From Elmis aenea (lineage: Eukaryota; Arthropoda; Insecta; Coleoptera; Elmidae): a stretch of 64,000 bases of DNA. Under the pieces are notes generated by a model, which was given only the letters and a program-made list of their open reading frames with translations, did no database searches and had not been told where the DNA came from. The stretch spans positions 34,973,470-35,037,469 of the forward strand of contig OX393578.1 of assembly GCA_947652605.1 (NCBI GenBank). Reading direction: 5' to 3'. Position 1 is the first letter of the stretch; every line of letters starts with the position of its first letter. This document shows positions 46,601-57,591 of this stretch, piece after piece. The translations under genes were made by a program, and so were the position numbers.

Positions 46601-48995
46601 TATCGAGCCACCTAACATACTGCGGATGCCTTTGTTGTAACGCCCTAAAGAGAGAGAAAAGGATTTCTGACTATTTAGTCTTATTTTAAAGACAATGTAA
46701 AACTTTTTAAATGATATAAGTTTCATTTTTTAATTCTTAGTAGTACCTTGACTATAATACTCCTTATCAATAGTAGTACTTTAAAAAGTGTCTTCAAAAA
46801 TTCAAAAGTGCAAGGTAGCTCGATATTTTTGCACCCGAGTGTATTTATGCTGCATATTACTATCACTGTTTTAATATTTGGTTACTTTATTACCAAACGA
46901 CATACAATTTCAAAGAAACATGAAACAACAAAAAAAAAGGCATGATCACCTGAAAACATGCAGTACACCTTGTTTTTATTGTAAAATAGGGTTAGTGTTA
47001 CTAGATAATCAATAATTATGTTAATATTTTTTCAATATATGCATCACATTATGTTAACCAAGAAGAAAAGAAAATTATCATCTATGTGAGTATTCAATTG
47101 GCTACCCACTGCAGGTGTGCGATCAAAAAACCAGCTTATTTGGCAGTTGAAAATATCACAAAGCATAAAAATAGATTTTTATGGTAAAAACTATGAAAAG
47201 TATTAAATAAAATGAAAAATTGGAAGGCATTTATTCAGTTAACTATGCATTTCCAAACTTTAAAACTTTCTAGCTCTTATATTTTGATCAGGATTAAACT
47301 AAATGGGTAAACATTTATCCCATAATTGTCTGTAATATAAACTATTAAACAATGATAAGTATCTAATAAACATTAATCCAATAATAAAAATTCCCTAAGG
47401 CTCATTTTTATAGTAATTACTTATGTACCTAGGCAGTAAAGTTCGATAAAAAGGAACGTTACTGCCGTGGTGCATATTAAATTTTTTCTGCAATCGTCGA
47501 AGAAATAGCGAAAAATCAAGCAAATACATAAAGTTTTACTTTATGTCAGATTCTCATTCTCCTGTCAAATATGTTTTGAACAAAAGCACGCCCACTATAC
47601 TAAATTCAACCAATAAGCGTAGCACATTTTACTTTTTTACTGCCGATCGACAGTGAAAACGATTACACTTTAGTACGCTTTTGGGTACTTATTGAGCTAG
47701 TTTAGTGAAGATTGCAGAAAAAGAATAACATTCATATAGTCCATTTTATTTCTTTATAACATCTTAAATTTAATAACATTTATGATTTTTGCATTGTGAT
47801 TGGAACTTTGTTCCATAAAAATTGGTGGTGGTTTAACTTTGATAGCGTACCTTTATAAAATCTAGGTCATATTTTTTAAAGCTAATATTTTGCATAATTA
47901 ATTTTTATAGCACATAACTACTGATGCTACAGTTCTTAACTCGGATAACTTTTATTTGTGCTGAATATTATTATTATTGGATAGTTGTCAAACCATGACT
48001 ACGTTATGAAAAACCATGGTTCAACATACATATAAAAAACACCACAAAAAAAAATGGAATTATCAGATTCAATAACCTTTCAAAAATAACAACAGCAACT
48101 TAGTAAATTTAAAGTAACCATTAATTTGTCATAAAGATATGAAATGGACTATAATAATCTAATAAACTTCAAGGCCTACTACCAATTTAAAATGAATATT
48201 TTAAATAATTCACATAATTATTTGCCTTTATCTTTACCTTTGTTATTTCCATTAGAGCCTGATGCACCATCACCTTTAACAGTGCTAAGACTTCCATTAT
48301 TTGCAGTGGTCTCAGCACATCCATCAAAATATCGTTGGAGTGTATCTATTTGATTACAAAGTATATCCTTGAAAGTTTCCATTTCAGCCAATTTTTCACG
48401 TAGATTGCGACTGGATCGCTTAAAACTACTCCCTGAAGCTGTACTGTATGTATTTGACTGTAAGCTAACTGTTGATCCATGGCGTTTTAAACTGTTTTCA
48501 GATCCTGTTCCATAACCCGATTCAGCCTAAAACAAAATCAATATAAAATATTTGAAACAAAACAAAATAAGTCAATAGTATACTTTATATAATTCGAGAG
48601 CTTCAATCCATTGCTGTCTGCTGTCAACGGTATCGGCTCGCAAGTACCACACACAATCATTGACCGAAACATCAAAACGGCATTCATCAAACTCATGTGG
48701 CTGTGATGAAACAAAAACAGTATAATTTTCATAATTGAATTCCTAAAGTTAATGATTTATCTTAACAATATTGTAAACATACCTTTATCGCAGCTTTCGC
48801 CAATGACAATGCCCCTCGACATCCATAGCCACTATCTTGTTCACTTTTATAGTAAGATAAAGTACCATTTTTTAATACGATATACCGATCCTGCCATCCG
48901 TGAATATAATTAGTCCATTTGTGCAAAACACCCTGTAATTCAGGTCGCCCAAGATTTTCGCTGTCAGAGTCATCACTGCTGTTTTCGTCCACCAT
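33031..48995 (-). CDS. CERT1: Ceramide transfer protein (CERT)
   Basis: Complete 8-exon gene on the minus strand: 48995-48783, 48700-48584, 48526-48238, 45363-45134, 34640-34467, 34347-33913, 33814-33682, 33158-33031. All introns are GT-AG with matching phases, giving 572 codons plus TAG. It moves ceramide without vesicles from ER to Golgi. Domains: PH domain (about 17-112; [19 protein letters not shown]), which binds Golgi PI4P; a serine-repeat motif ([10 protein letters not shown]), the casein-kinase-type phosphorylation region; coiled coil ([15 protein letters not shown]); FFAT motif EFYDA at about 294-298 for ER VAP binding; START domain from about 355 to the end. The ceramide-binding residues of human CERT (Glu446, Gln467, Asn504) correspond to Glu418, Gln439 and Asn477. 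The FFAT core has Tyr where human has Phe, a tolerated change. Intron 4 is 10.5 kb of transposons. Confidence 0.97.
35950..36970 (-). pseudogene. Mariner transposase remnant in CERT intron 4
   Basis: The 5' terminus on the minus strand at 36970 reads TTAGGTTGACTGAAG, a mariner-type inverted repeat. Downstream, in broken frames, are [75 protein letters not shown] and [13 protein letters not shown]. These are in the order of mariner (D,D34D) transposases, with the PSD and VFWD-type catalytic blocks recognisable. The first catalytic Asp position reads Asn (VFWNA) and several stops and frameshifts interrupt, so it is dead. The opposite inverted repeat was not found; the left boundary is approximate. 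Confidence 0.8.
37237..38030. repeat. Palindromic repeat in CERT intron 4
   Basis: A TA-flanked CAGGGTGGCC end at about 37238 leads into arms that are inverted copies. The segment around 37380-37560 (GCCAAAAACCGATTTTTGGC and TATCTTTTCGTTTAAGC-type blocks) is mirrored at about 37650-38000. The right arm is interrupted by the TTAA-flanked insertion at 37757-37889. The loop is short, around 37560-37650. Confidence 0.7.
37757..37889. mobile_element. piggyBac-type MITE, 133 bp, nested in a palindrome arm
   Basis: The ends CACGTTAAGCGCC and GGCGCTTAACGTG lie between TTAA at 37753-37756 and 37890-37893. The opposite arm of the host palindrome supplies the empty site: it reads atgtcttgaaag where this arm reads atgtctTTAA-[insert]-TTAAag. 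Short length and TTAA duplication fit a piggyBac MITE. Confidence 0.8.
38524..39129. mobile_element. CAGGGTGTG element with long terminal inverted repeats
   Basis: About 85 bp of terminal inverted repeat (CAGGGTGTGTAAAAATTGGC; CTAAGTCGAAAATCTTAATA; then TGTTGTACCATGCTT) is mirrored at the right end, apart from a ~16-bp indel near 39086-39105. TA flanks both ends (38522-38523, 39130-39131), pointing to a Tc1/mariner-like mechanism. 606 bp, non-coding, within CERT intron 4. Confidence 0.8.
41168..41623. mobile_element. piggyBac-like MITE in CERT intron 4
   Basis: The ends CCCTTAAGTACTGAC and AATACTTAAGGG are inverted and directly flanked by TTAA (41164-41167, 41624-41627). CCC/GGG termini with a TTAA target are the piggyBac signature. 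Inner sequence is AT-rich, and the 62-codon frame inside shows no transposase similarity. Confidence 0.75.
42376..43526. repeat. Composite repeat: CCGGGTGTAA unit joined to one palindrome arm
   Basis: From 42376 (after TA) the CCGGGTGTAA family is recognisable through CACTTCCGGTTTCGCCGG and GTGCCGTGACCTGCA. A short inverted repeat (tcagcttcaaaaatttcaaa near 42904, complement near 43115) follows. From 43140 to 43526 the DNA matches one arm of the palindrome at 3447-4073 and ends GGCGCACCCTG-TA. It serves as the intact comparison for the SMC6-intron insertion. Confidence 0.65.
43527..45133. other. CERT intron 4, unexplained and hAT-like sequence
   Basis: 43540-44080 is less AT-rich than its surroundings, with opposite-strand open frames of 81 and 96 codons that mirror each other. 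It holds a diverged pair of segments (cggtcaaaacagttcttgga and ggatcggttttaaactgc) in inverted order. Near 44615-44680 the sequence GGGGCGGTCCAACCCCACG through GCTGCGCTACTG resembles a hAT terminus. The 3' UTR of no known gene reaches here. Nothing firm can be assigned. Confidence 0.35.
45134..45363 (-). CDS. CERT1: CERT exon 4, middle region
   Basis: This isolated exon, bounded by introns of 2.9 kb and 10.5 kb, encodes [40 protein letters not shown] and [20 protein letters not shown]. It corresponds to the conserved helical middle region of CERT between the PH domain and the FFAT motif. It enters in phase 1 and leaves in phase 0. The two overlapping frames on either strand here are shadows. 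Confidence 0.95.
45364..48237. other. CERT intron 3
   Basis: AT-rich, 2.9 kb. It carries the TA-flanked MITE at 46586-46841 and, near 47432-47466, a short hairpin (GCAGTAAAGTTC pairing with GGAACGTTACTGC). The 122-codon minus-strand frame at 46358-46726 overlaps the MITE and is not supported. Confidence 0.5.
46586..46841. mobile_element. TA-flanked MITE, 256 bp
   Basis: CACTTGATGCAAAAGTATCG at the left and CGATATTTTTGCACCCGAGTG at the right are imperfect inverted repeats that continue into GAGCCACCT / AGGTAGCTC, with TA on both sides (46584-46585, 46842-46843). Tc1/mariner-type non-autonomous element, non-coding. Confidence 0.65.
48238..48995 (-). CDS. CERT1: CERT exons 1-3: PH domain and serine-repeat region
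   Basis: Exon 1 (48995-48783) starts [20 protein letters not shown] and enters the PH domain. Exon 2 (48700-48584) encodes [20 protein letters not shown] and completes it. Exon 3 (48526-48238) encodes [20 protein letters not shown] and the coiled coil. The start codon is the first Met before the conserved PH domain and is preceded by no longer in-frame extension that looks coding. Any 5' UTR exon would lie near or beyond the hAT element at 49312. Confidence 0.95.
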
Positions 48996-49311
48996 TACAA
49001 ATTTTAATAATCGCTGTTTATGGCAGAATAATTAGTTGTAACTGGTCCATGATAACAATCAAGTACGATTCAATTTTCATCCCAGATAAACGACAATTAT
49101 TTGCATAATTATCTACTCACTAATCATGCCTGCAACTTTGGTTGTGTTTATCAACTAAAACGTAAAAAGACAAATTTTATGCCCTCTATTGAAAAACTTA
49201 TGAACTTTTGAAAAATTGGTTGCATATGTGTTAGGCGTACACCGTACAAAGAAAATGTGCAGCTCTTAATGATTATACATTTTATTATTAAACTGAAAAC
49301 GGTGTTATAGT

Positions 49312-50561
49312 TAGGCTGACCAGATTTTTTTTATAGAAATGTAGTATGCTTGGAAGCTTGATTGAAGCGTTAAACCAGTATTTGATTTTAGTAGCAAATG
49401 AAGCCAGCAGTTTTTTTTTTCAAAAGTGAATTGACCGTACCTTATCTGTATGATTCAATTTTATGGGGTTTAGGTTGTTAAAGAACACAGACAATTCATT
49501 TATGACAATAATAACTCAAACAATATTTTATATTAATAAAAATAAATCCATTATACTGTACGAATAATAAAAAATAACAGAAACAATACTTTGATCAATC
49601 AAATTTCATTGTTTGATATTTTTCAGAGCTTTTTGCTTTTTCTAACAATCGCTTGTCTTCTTTTATGATTTCCCAAAATTGGTCGCAGGTAAGCCCGATA
49701 TTTACTTTTACTTTCATTGCGCTTTCCAGGGTACTAATTTTCAGATGTGATTTCTCTTTGGTCCAGTATTGGCCCGAGATGCTGAATATTCTTTCGCATT
49801 CGGCATTTGTCCCAGGTAGGGAGAAAATAAATGCTGCCAACTTTTCTAGCAGCAGTGGTTTTACTTCTCTATTTGCTGTATTCGTACTTTCCAAAATAGT
49901 TATCCATCTGTCAATTAAAGGTACGGATTCCGTTTCCCATTTTTCTAGATTTATGTCTAAGCAGGTTCTTATACAACAGTAAGAATCAAAAATGTCATTG
50001 TCACTTATGGCAGGTATTGGTAGTGACTTGGTAGCATTAACAAAGAACATATATGATTTCCTAAATTCTTCATATGAGAATTTCTCCTTGAGCATAAGCT
50101 GTTTCATGTTCCTTGCATCATTGCAAAATCTGTTTGCCCAAGATTCTAAATAATCTATTATTGCAGTATAAAATCTCACGACTACTGAAGTAACATATTG
50201 TCTATCTATTAACCCTTCCGTTTCAAGTTTTTTCAAAACGTTTTCAACCGTGAATGGTATGAATACGTTTTCAAGCCTGTTTTTATATTTAGAGAGTTAG
50301 TTATAATATTCAGTTGATACTTCCACTGCACTTATATCGCGCCTTTCAATTACTTTTACAGTTTCATGAAATAAATGAAATTGAGGTTGGAGGAAACAGG
50401 AAAAGCAACATCCGCAGACTAGCGAGTGTAACATTTTCTGTCACCATTTAACAAACAAAGAACGAGTATAATGAGAGCTTTTTTATAAAAAGTAAGAGTA
50501 AAGAGGATATTACTTAGAAAATAGTATAATACTCTAAAAAATAGTACGTCTGGTCAGCCTA
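49312..50561 (-). mobile_element. hAT transposon copy upstream of CERT
   Basis: The ends TAGGCTGACCAGA and TCTGGTCAGCCTA are perfect inverted repeats, flanked by the 8-bp duplication GTTATAGT (49304-49311, 50562-50569). The element contains the C-terminal part of a hAT transposase on the minus strand and little else, so it is internally deleted (1250 bp). Its near end is about 316 bp upstream of the CERT start codon. Confidence 0.92.
49595..50296 (-). pseudogene. hAT transposase, C-terminal fragment
   Basis: An open stretch of 233 codons ends at TGA (49597-49595). It includes the hAT C-terminal dimerisation region: LEKLAAFIFSLPGTNAECER followed by IFSISGQYW and LKISTLESAMKVKVN. Upstream of a TAA at 50299-50297 the same frame continues recognisably (ETVKVIERRDISAVEVSTEY), so a stop codon has broken the gene. 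The N-terminal zinc finger and most of the catalytic domain are missing. The element is non-functional in this copy. Confidence 0.85.
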
Positions 50562-50569
50562 GTTATAGT

Positions 50570-53500
50570 TATATGTAAATATGAAAATATGTTTTGAAAA
50601 TATTAGAAGCAAGTGAAAGAAACCGTTTATTATAAACAAAATTAAATAAAAATATGTACAGATTGCCCTAAATTCGACCCCTTAGGGGTCGAATGAATTT
50701 AGAGAGGGGTCGGTTGGGGGTCGATAAAAAAGTCAAATACTTATTGTACTGTTTTTGATAATTTCAGAGTATTTTTAAATAATAAGAAAATTAACAATCA
50801 TGAAATTTCTGTAACTGATTTAATACATTTTTTTAACTAAAATTATATATTTTTGCTGAAAGACGATATACAATAAATTTAGTTTTTGTTCATTTAAAAA
50901 CTTTTTTTAAGAAATCACTTGATATATTATGTAAAATTTTGGTAAATAACTTAAAAAATGTAAGAGTATCGATTGAACAGAATATTTTTTAAAAGGGGAT
51001 CAATAAATTGGGGCAAAGTTACGTAATTTGATGCTAATAGCAAATTTAAATAAAGCAGCATCGCCCTCTTAATTAAAATTTATTTAGAAACAACTTTAAA
51101 ATAATGTCTCCGTAATTTTGATTTACTTTTAAAGATATAGAAACTATGAAAAAAATTAAAAGTATATTTAATTATGTAAATCCCAATGTGTTTAATTTAT
51201 TTATCAATGTTTTGTCTATCTTGAACCATTATCAACTTTGTTATATTTAATGTTTTTCTTATTATTTTGATATTCTGAATAAAATGACACAATACAATTT
51301 GAAAAATAAACTCAAAAAACCTAAAAATCAATATTGCCATGAAAAACTTAACCTATTCAAAATAAAACAAATTTTTAAACTGCCAAGTGTTATAACTGTG
51401 ATAACTGTTACCAACAATTTTACAATAGTTATACCAGCTTTATACCAGCTTTATACAAATTTTTAATTATGACTTTTAATTATGACTTTTTTAAATAGGT
51501 TTAATAGCAATACAAAAGTGATGGAGAGTTTAATCTCAAATGGCATAAAAGTTTAAAACAATATGGATATCGTGTAAAATTGTGAAAAGAATAGAAATAA
51601 AATTGCACTCTTAATTATATTTTTATTTGCACGACGAAATTGTAAGATGGGTTGTTGCGTTTAAAAAATATTTTAAAACAAATTTTACTGGCCAGTTGTA
51701 TTTTTTTAATGCATAAATAAAATAATAAATAGTATTGTTTTCTTGCAGTTACTATCAGACTTATAAATACAAATTCATTAAAATAACTTATTGTAAAATC
51801 TCTTAATAATCATTTTTTTAAATTTTAATACATTATAAACAAGTTTTGTTTGTATTTAAATCTACTTTTAAACTTTTTTTGGTTATTTGTCAATGTATGC
51901 CTATGCCAATTGTATGTCATAGAAAACTATTCTGAATATACAGGGTGAGTCACGACGGACGCGTCGGAGTTTTATGGCGAAACGCTTTATATATTCCAAT
52001 TTCTGTCGCTGTTAGATTATGTAAGTCAATAAGGGCTACATTTTAAAAATATTTTCAAACATACAGGGTGCTCCAAAAAAGAGTGGCATATCAAAGTTAT
52101 ACTTTTTCTTATGGAACACCCTGTATATTTTTACATTTTTGGATTCCTGTTTAAATTTAATTAAAAAAATGTAAAAGGTCATATGGGTCTAAAGTCTACC
52201 GTTCTCGTGAAAATCGCATTTTCATGAAAAATCAGTATTTTCAAAAATTTTCAACATTTAAAAACTTTGAGAAGTCTGAAGAAATTCGCTTGGAGATAAG
52301 ATTGACAATAGATTATGTAACACTTTGCACCAACTACATTTTTAAAATATTATACAGGGCGTTTTTTACGCTTGGTCAAACTTGTGAAACTTTAAACATC
52401 GATAACTCATTTTTTTTAAATACATCCCCTTATATTTTTTTACACCGTCTTATAGAAAATTTAATTCTATTTCGAAAATATTAATACTGTTTTATGCCTA
52501 AAATTGATATTTTCCGAGATATCGCGATTTTATTGTTAATTATTAGGGCAAAGTAATATTTTCGAGTAGGCTATGAAGGTAGACAGCGGTAATTTGAAAC
52601 AATTGAACGAAAGAACAAGAAAGGTTTAGTTTTATCTTTTGCCTACGCATTTTTGACATTTTTTTATAATGAAGAGCAATTTCACGTTTAAATCGAGATT
52701 TCTTACAATTATTTATGCATTTATTTATTGGACCAGTATGATAAGATGATTAGTAAATCATATAAACTATTTTTTTGTATGATACGACTCTCGGTTCTAC
52801 CAAAATGTCTTTGCTTAACTTCTGGTTCCACGCATTTTGCAAACATTGTGTTTTATACAGTGTGCACAATGTTTAATGAAGGTAAGTGTTTATGGTGTGT
52901 TAACTAAAATATAATTATTACATACATTTTAGTTATCACTAGAAATATTTTTATAAATGTTCAATTAAAGTTACTACGGTCCCAATTTGAAATATTTTCT
53001 GTGTATTTATATTTTAGTTAAAATTATTTTTGTTTATTTTCATAAACAAGTGAGATATGGTCATAAAACGAAAAGTCGAAAAATCGAGTTATCGGTGATC
53101 TCGAAAACAAAAGACGATAACCAATTTTAGTTATCACCGTCAACTTTTTCTCGAAAAAAGAGTTCGAGGATGCGCAGTCCGTTTTTTGATACCGAGATTC
53201 CCTATTAAAACATCGAAATATGCCCACCCTGTACTATGTAATTTAAAAAAAAGTTAACTATCGCGAGTGTGATATATTCCATTAGTGTAGACAAAACATT
53301 TTAACGTCATTTTATAGAGACTTTCTTGCGATTTACAAAAATATAGTGCTTACAGGGGCTTCCTCTTATAATAACAAAGTTGTAGATTTGCGATAGTCAA
53401 ACTGATTCACCCGGTATTTTCAAACATTGAAAAGGATAAACAAATAAAGAGAGAAGTATTAGTTTAATTTTAATTTTGTAAGTTTTAAAAGCTTAAGTTA

Positions 53501-54177
53501 ACGTCTCAAGCTTTAAAGATGATGGTTTTTTAAACACTGAATTTCTTTAGGTTTGAAAAGACTTTTTTAAATTGTGTACTAATAAAGTTAAAGAAATATG
53601 TGCTAACAGGACAGAAGTCACAAAATCTGGAAGCTTTTGACGCACTTCTCAAATTTAATCGAATTAGTCAGTAACGTTGTAAGAACAGGAGGAAGTGTCG
53701 TGAAGCGAGCGTCGAGACGCCCGGAACAGATATGTGGGCAACCGACGTCACTGCCGTCCCCTGCAATCACGATAATGTCTAAACCATGTAGCATCGCGCC
53801 GAACTGTTTTAATCCCCCGTCGTGATAGCGCAAAAACAGACTTTAGTGATTAAACTTTATATTTATTACGCAAATTTAATCTTTTACATTCTTTTACGCA
53901 CAAAAAAATCGTCGTAATAACTAAATAAAATATTCCTTTCTATAGCAGGCGTTCGTGACAGGTGTAAATAAAATCTAGGACAGAACCAATTCAAGAACAA
54001 AAACATTGTTGACATTACGTAGGTAAATAATAGAATCTTTACTGACACGTTTTACTGTATTTAATTTTAAACGCAAAAAAGTAAAAAGAAAAACATTTAG
54101 AAGATTAATTATTTTCTCTTACGTAAGTGCGTTAGTTTCAGTCAGATATGAATTGTATTTAGGGCTGCGAACCCGCG
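50570..54177. other. AT-rich intergenic DNA with repeat fragments
   Basis: No gene recognised. 50670-50735 has a small hairpin (CGACCCCTTAGGGGTCG). From 51941 to 53416 there are CAGGGTG-family ends (51941, 52063, about 52120 inverted, 53230 inverted, and CCGG-TA at 53411-53416), suggesting merged or nested TA-flanked elements. 53640-53830 is a GC-richer block with mirrored open frames. Confidence 0.5.
51942..53414. repeat. Merged CAGGGTG-family elements
   Basis: Left terminus CAGGGTGAGTCACGACGG after TA. Inside is a small inverted unit (CAGGGTGCTCC near 52065 and GGAACACCCTG near 52119). The right terminus is GATTCACCCGG followed by TA, the same right end as the 4994-5810 element. The interior at 53070-53232 matches the repeat at 624-780 in inverted orientation. 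Boundaries of individual insertions cannot be resolved by eye. Confidence 0.5.
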
Positions 54178-55977
54178 CAGAGGCGGATTTAGGCATGGTC
54201 TTTATGGACTGCAGCCCAGGGCCCCGTAGTTAAAGGGCCCCCTTCGCAGTAAAAAAAAATAAATATTAAAACTACCTTTTTGCAAATACTATTATATGAA
54301 TTCTGAAAGTCTTGCAACAGTTGTACCAAACTTTAACTTGTCAATATCTACAAAACAAACGAAATGTATGGTATCGAATATCGAAGACATCAGTATTGTT
54401 GAGTCACCATCATACTAGCGATTCAGCAATCTACTATCACTTGTTTGGGCGATACACGTCAGAAATAAATCTAGTTGGTGGGGAAGCGGTTAAAGTTGCA
54501 ACTCAAATTTTGAACTTTTTTGGAGTAGTGCAACAAATATATGTTTTCTTTTCTGCATCTACGCATAGGTGGGAGCTTCTAAATCGTGAAACAAAACTAA
54601 AATTTTCGATAAAAAGTTTAAGCCAAACTAGATGGTCTTGTCACTATGATGCTGTTAGAGCTTTAAAAAATAGTTACGGTGATATTATGAACATATTAAA
54701 AACATTTAGTGACAATATAAATGAGACACTTGAATTTCGAAGAGAGGCACAGAATTTATATAATAATTTGGCGAAACTTGAAACTGCGATTTCAACTGTA
54801 TTTTGGTAAGAAATTTTAGACATTCAATTTAGTTAACAAAAAAGTACAGACCCCAGCCTTAGACATATGTGAAGGTGAGAAATTAATTATGTCATTAGAA
54901 GCATTCTTGGGCAGAATACGAGAAAAATCAGATCTGAAACTAAAGGAATACGAGGAGACAGCCAAAAAATTAAGTACCGTTGGGAAAAAGAATACAGTGA
55001 TATAAAAAAGAGACGTATTACTTCCAAATTTTTGGATAAATCTACAGAGAAAGTTTTGCTAAATGGAGCAGAAAAATTTAAACGGGATACGCTAAACGTT
55101 GCATTACATAAGTTAATTGTGGATTTAACAAAAGAGGCCATGTATATGGTGAATTTAGCAAAAGATACAAATTTTTAATGACTTTGCAAGACATTAATAT
55201 CGAGAATATTGATTTGAAAAGTGCACGTAATATTGTTGATTATTTTATTCGGATGACATAGACTATAGACGAACATTTAGTCAATGAATGCATTCAGTTA
55301 AAATCCTACTTACAGACTAAGCCAGATTCATACGACTCATGCGGTGATATATTCAAACTAATTTATGAAAAGAAACTTGTCGATGTTTTTCCGAATTGCT
55401 ATACAATCTTAAAATTTTTTTTGGCGTTGCCAATCACCAGGTGTGAGGCGGAGCGATCCTTCTCCAGGATGTCCTATATAGAAAACAAATATAGGACAGC
55501 AAAGACGAATGAAAGATTAAAATATTTATCAATTCTTTCAATAAACTCAGATTTAACCAAAGATTTACAATATGATAATCAAATTTAAGAATTTGCAGCA
55601 CAAAAATGCAGAAGAGTTGCGCTTTAAATGACAATAATGTATTAAAAATAGTCGCATTATATAACTACTATAATGTTTTTTTTATTTTATTTTTAAGAAT
55701 ATTTATTATTTTTGTTTCTTTTTTTCTTAGTCTTTATTTTTGACCTAAAAGTTTGTTGTTTCGTTTTTTTGTTTGTTACTAAAAGTAATACCTTATATAT
55801 TTTATTTTTTGTTTGTTTGATGTTTATTTTTCCTGTTTAAAAAAAGGTAAAAAAGTTTTTCTGCAAAATGGCAAATGAGTCATCACAACTAATGCAAAGT
55901 TGGGTTAATTTGGATTAAGTGGGTAGGCCCCCAAACAGTATTAGACCAGGGCCCCCAAAGATAACGGTCCGCCCCTG
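54178..55977 (+). mobile_element. Decayed hAT transposon (ZMYM/DUF4371-like group)
   Basis: The element starts CAGAGGCGGATTTAGGC and ends CGGTCCGCCCCTG. Imperfect direct repeats containing GCGAACC lie near both ends (54165-54172, 55979-55986), roughly as expected for an 8-bp duplication. Plus-strand coding remnants: FFGVVQQIYVFFSASTHRWE and SLSQTRWSCHYDAVRALKNS (54312-54809), then in shifted frames KRDTLNVALHKLIVDLTKEA and the dimerisation block FLALPITRCEAERSFSRMS with NERLKYLSILSIN near 55590. Frames are broken by stops and shifts, and the N-terminal part is missing. Confidence 0.85.
54312..55590 (+). pseudogene. hAT transposase remnant
   Basis: The longest intact piece is 165 codons (54312-54809), ending in TAA shortly after KLETAISTVFW. 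A frame change follows, after which the helical insertion region and the C-terminal ERSFSRM dimerisation motif are still readable to about 55590. The family is the hAT group often annotated as zinc finger MYM-type protein 1-like in insect genomes. No intact protein can be made from this copy. Confidence 0.8.
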
Positions 55978-57590
55978 GGCGAACCAAACCGGAATTTTAA
56001 TCTAAACCGGACTGGAACATCATCTTTGATTTTGATGAACATTTTCAAAACTAATTAATTAATTAATCATAAGGTTATGAAAATTAAAACATTCTGAAAT
56101 TACAGATAGCAGCAGAGTCCTTTGTTTTAAGCTTTTAAGTCACCCATGCCTATTCAATGATAGTTTTTGCACACAATGTATGATACAAGAAGTGAAAATT
56201 TGGTTTTAATAGCGAAAACAAGAAAATTGAAAATAAAGAAAAACAATTAAACACCGCTGTTTAAATAAGAGCACTTTTACCGTTTCCACTGAAATCATCA
56301 TAAAAGAGAACATTTTCAGTACCTAACATAAAACATTTTAATTAACACTTAGATTGTGTAAAATTTATTATTATTGAAATATTTTTGGAAATATATTAGC
56401 TGAAGCACTTATTTTGCAACACACTAGGGCTTTTTAATATTTTTTTTAACATTATCATTTGTAAGTAAATGGAGTATTTTGCATGTCATATTAAAATGGA
56501 CTCATAAAAAATTAAAAATTTCTTTGAGAAAATGAAAGGTTTCAGTAGGTACCTATATATAAATACAATAAAATAAAACAAGAACAAGAACAAAGTTGAT
56601 ATTTAGTTTTTTTTAAATAAGTTTTGAAATCAAAGGGCAATGGCAATTTTCTTCTAAGATTTGCAGTTAACACTAAATTACGCAACTTTGTCCCAATTTA
56701 ACCAAGTTTGTTACTCTCAAGAAAAGTAAGATATTAATGGTAAGCCCTGAATTACGAACACTTTTTATAAGTGTAACAAATATCCATGTATCATTGATAA
56801 ACTATTACAAAGACATAATAAACATGGGTCGTTTTTATTGTAAGTATTTCCAATCTGAGGACCCTTTTTCCTATTATTTTCAAGCCAAAGAGTTATGCAA
56901 TAGCACGGCTATATTTATGTAATTTACATATAAATACCTATCAGGGAGATTTAGTGCACAAAGTCCGCATCAAAATGCACATAGAAACGAGCGAGTTTAT
57001 ATAGACAGGCGTCGGTGGCGTAATGCATCACCAAAGTTGGCGAAAATTAATCAACAGTAGTGCATTTCGATGTTAGCTTGCCAAAGTGATCCACTGGTGT
57101 GCGAGGTCCTACATGCATTACGATATAGCCTTTGTATGATCACACCTCCAAACTGCGATATATTTGCATAACACACACATAACCATTTTAATTAAGCTAC
57201 TGCCTAAAATACCACTCACTAAATGTATTCAGTGGATATCCCTGCGAGTATATGAGACTTACGAGTAAGTAATTAAAGAGATATTGTACCAAATATAGAT
57301 TGCTGTAAATGTGAAACAAAAATAAGTAACAAAAGCAAAATTTTTAAAAACAGTTGCATTTAAATGCGCAAAAATTTAATATTTTACGGTCATAAACTGC
57401 TTTCAAGTAACTGAAGAATAATGATGTGATGATAATTTTAGCATGCGTTTTTTATCAATATTGACATTAATCAGTGTCTTTATAAGTAGGAAGTTTTATT
57501 TTATTTTATTTAATCATTAGTCTTTTTACCGTTAGCTGTAAGATTTTCGGTTAACTTTCTTTCTTGCTAACTATTCTTTTCCATCCCGCT
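55978..57590. other. Intergenic DNA, no recognised gene
   Basis: The first ~60 bp (aaccggaattttaatctaaaccgg) look like the continuation of an older repeat that was split by the 54178-55977 hAT insertion. 56940-57200 is less AT-rich and unexplained. The 61-codon frame at 56737 has no recognisable similarity. Confidence 0.4.
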
Positions 57591-57591
57591 C

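Noticed and set aside
46358..46726. 122-codon minus-strand open frame
   Set aside because: It runs through the inverted repeat of the MITE at 46586-46841 and is AT-rich low-complexity sequence.
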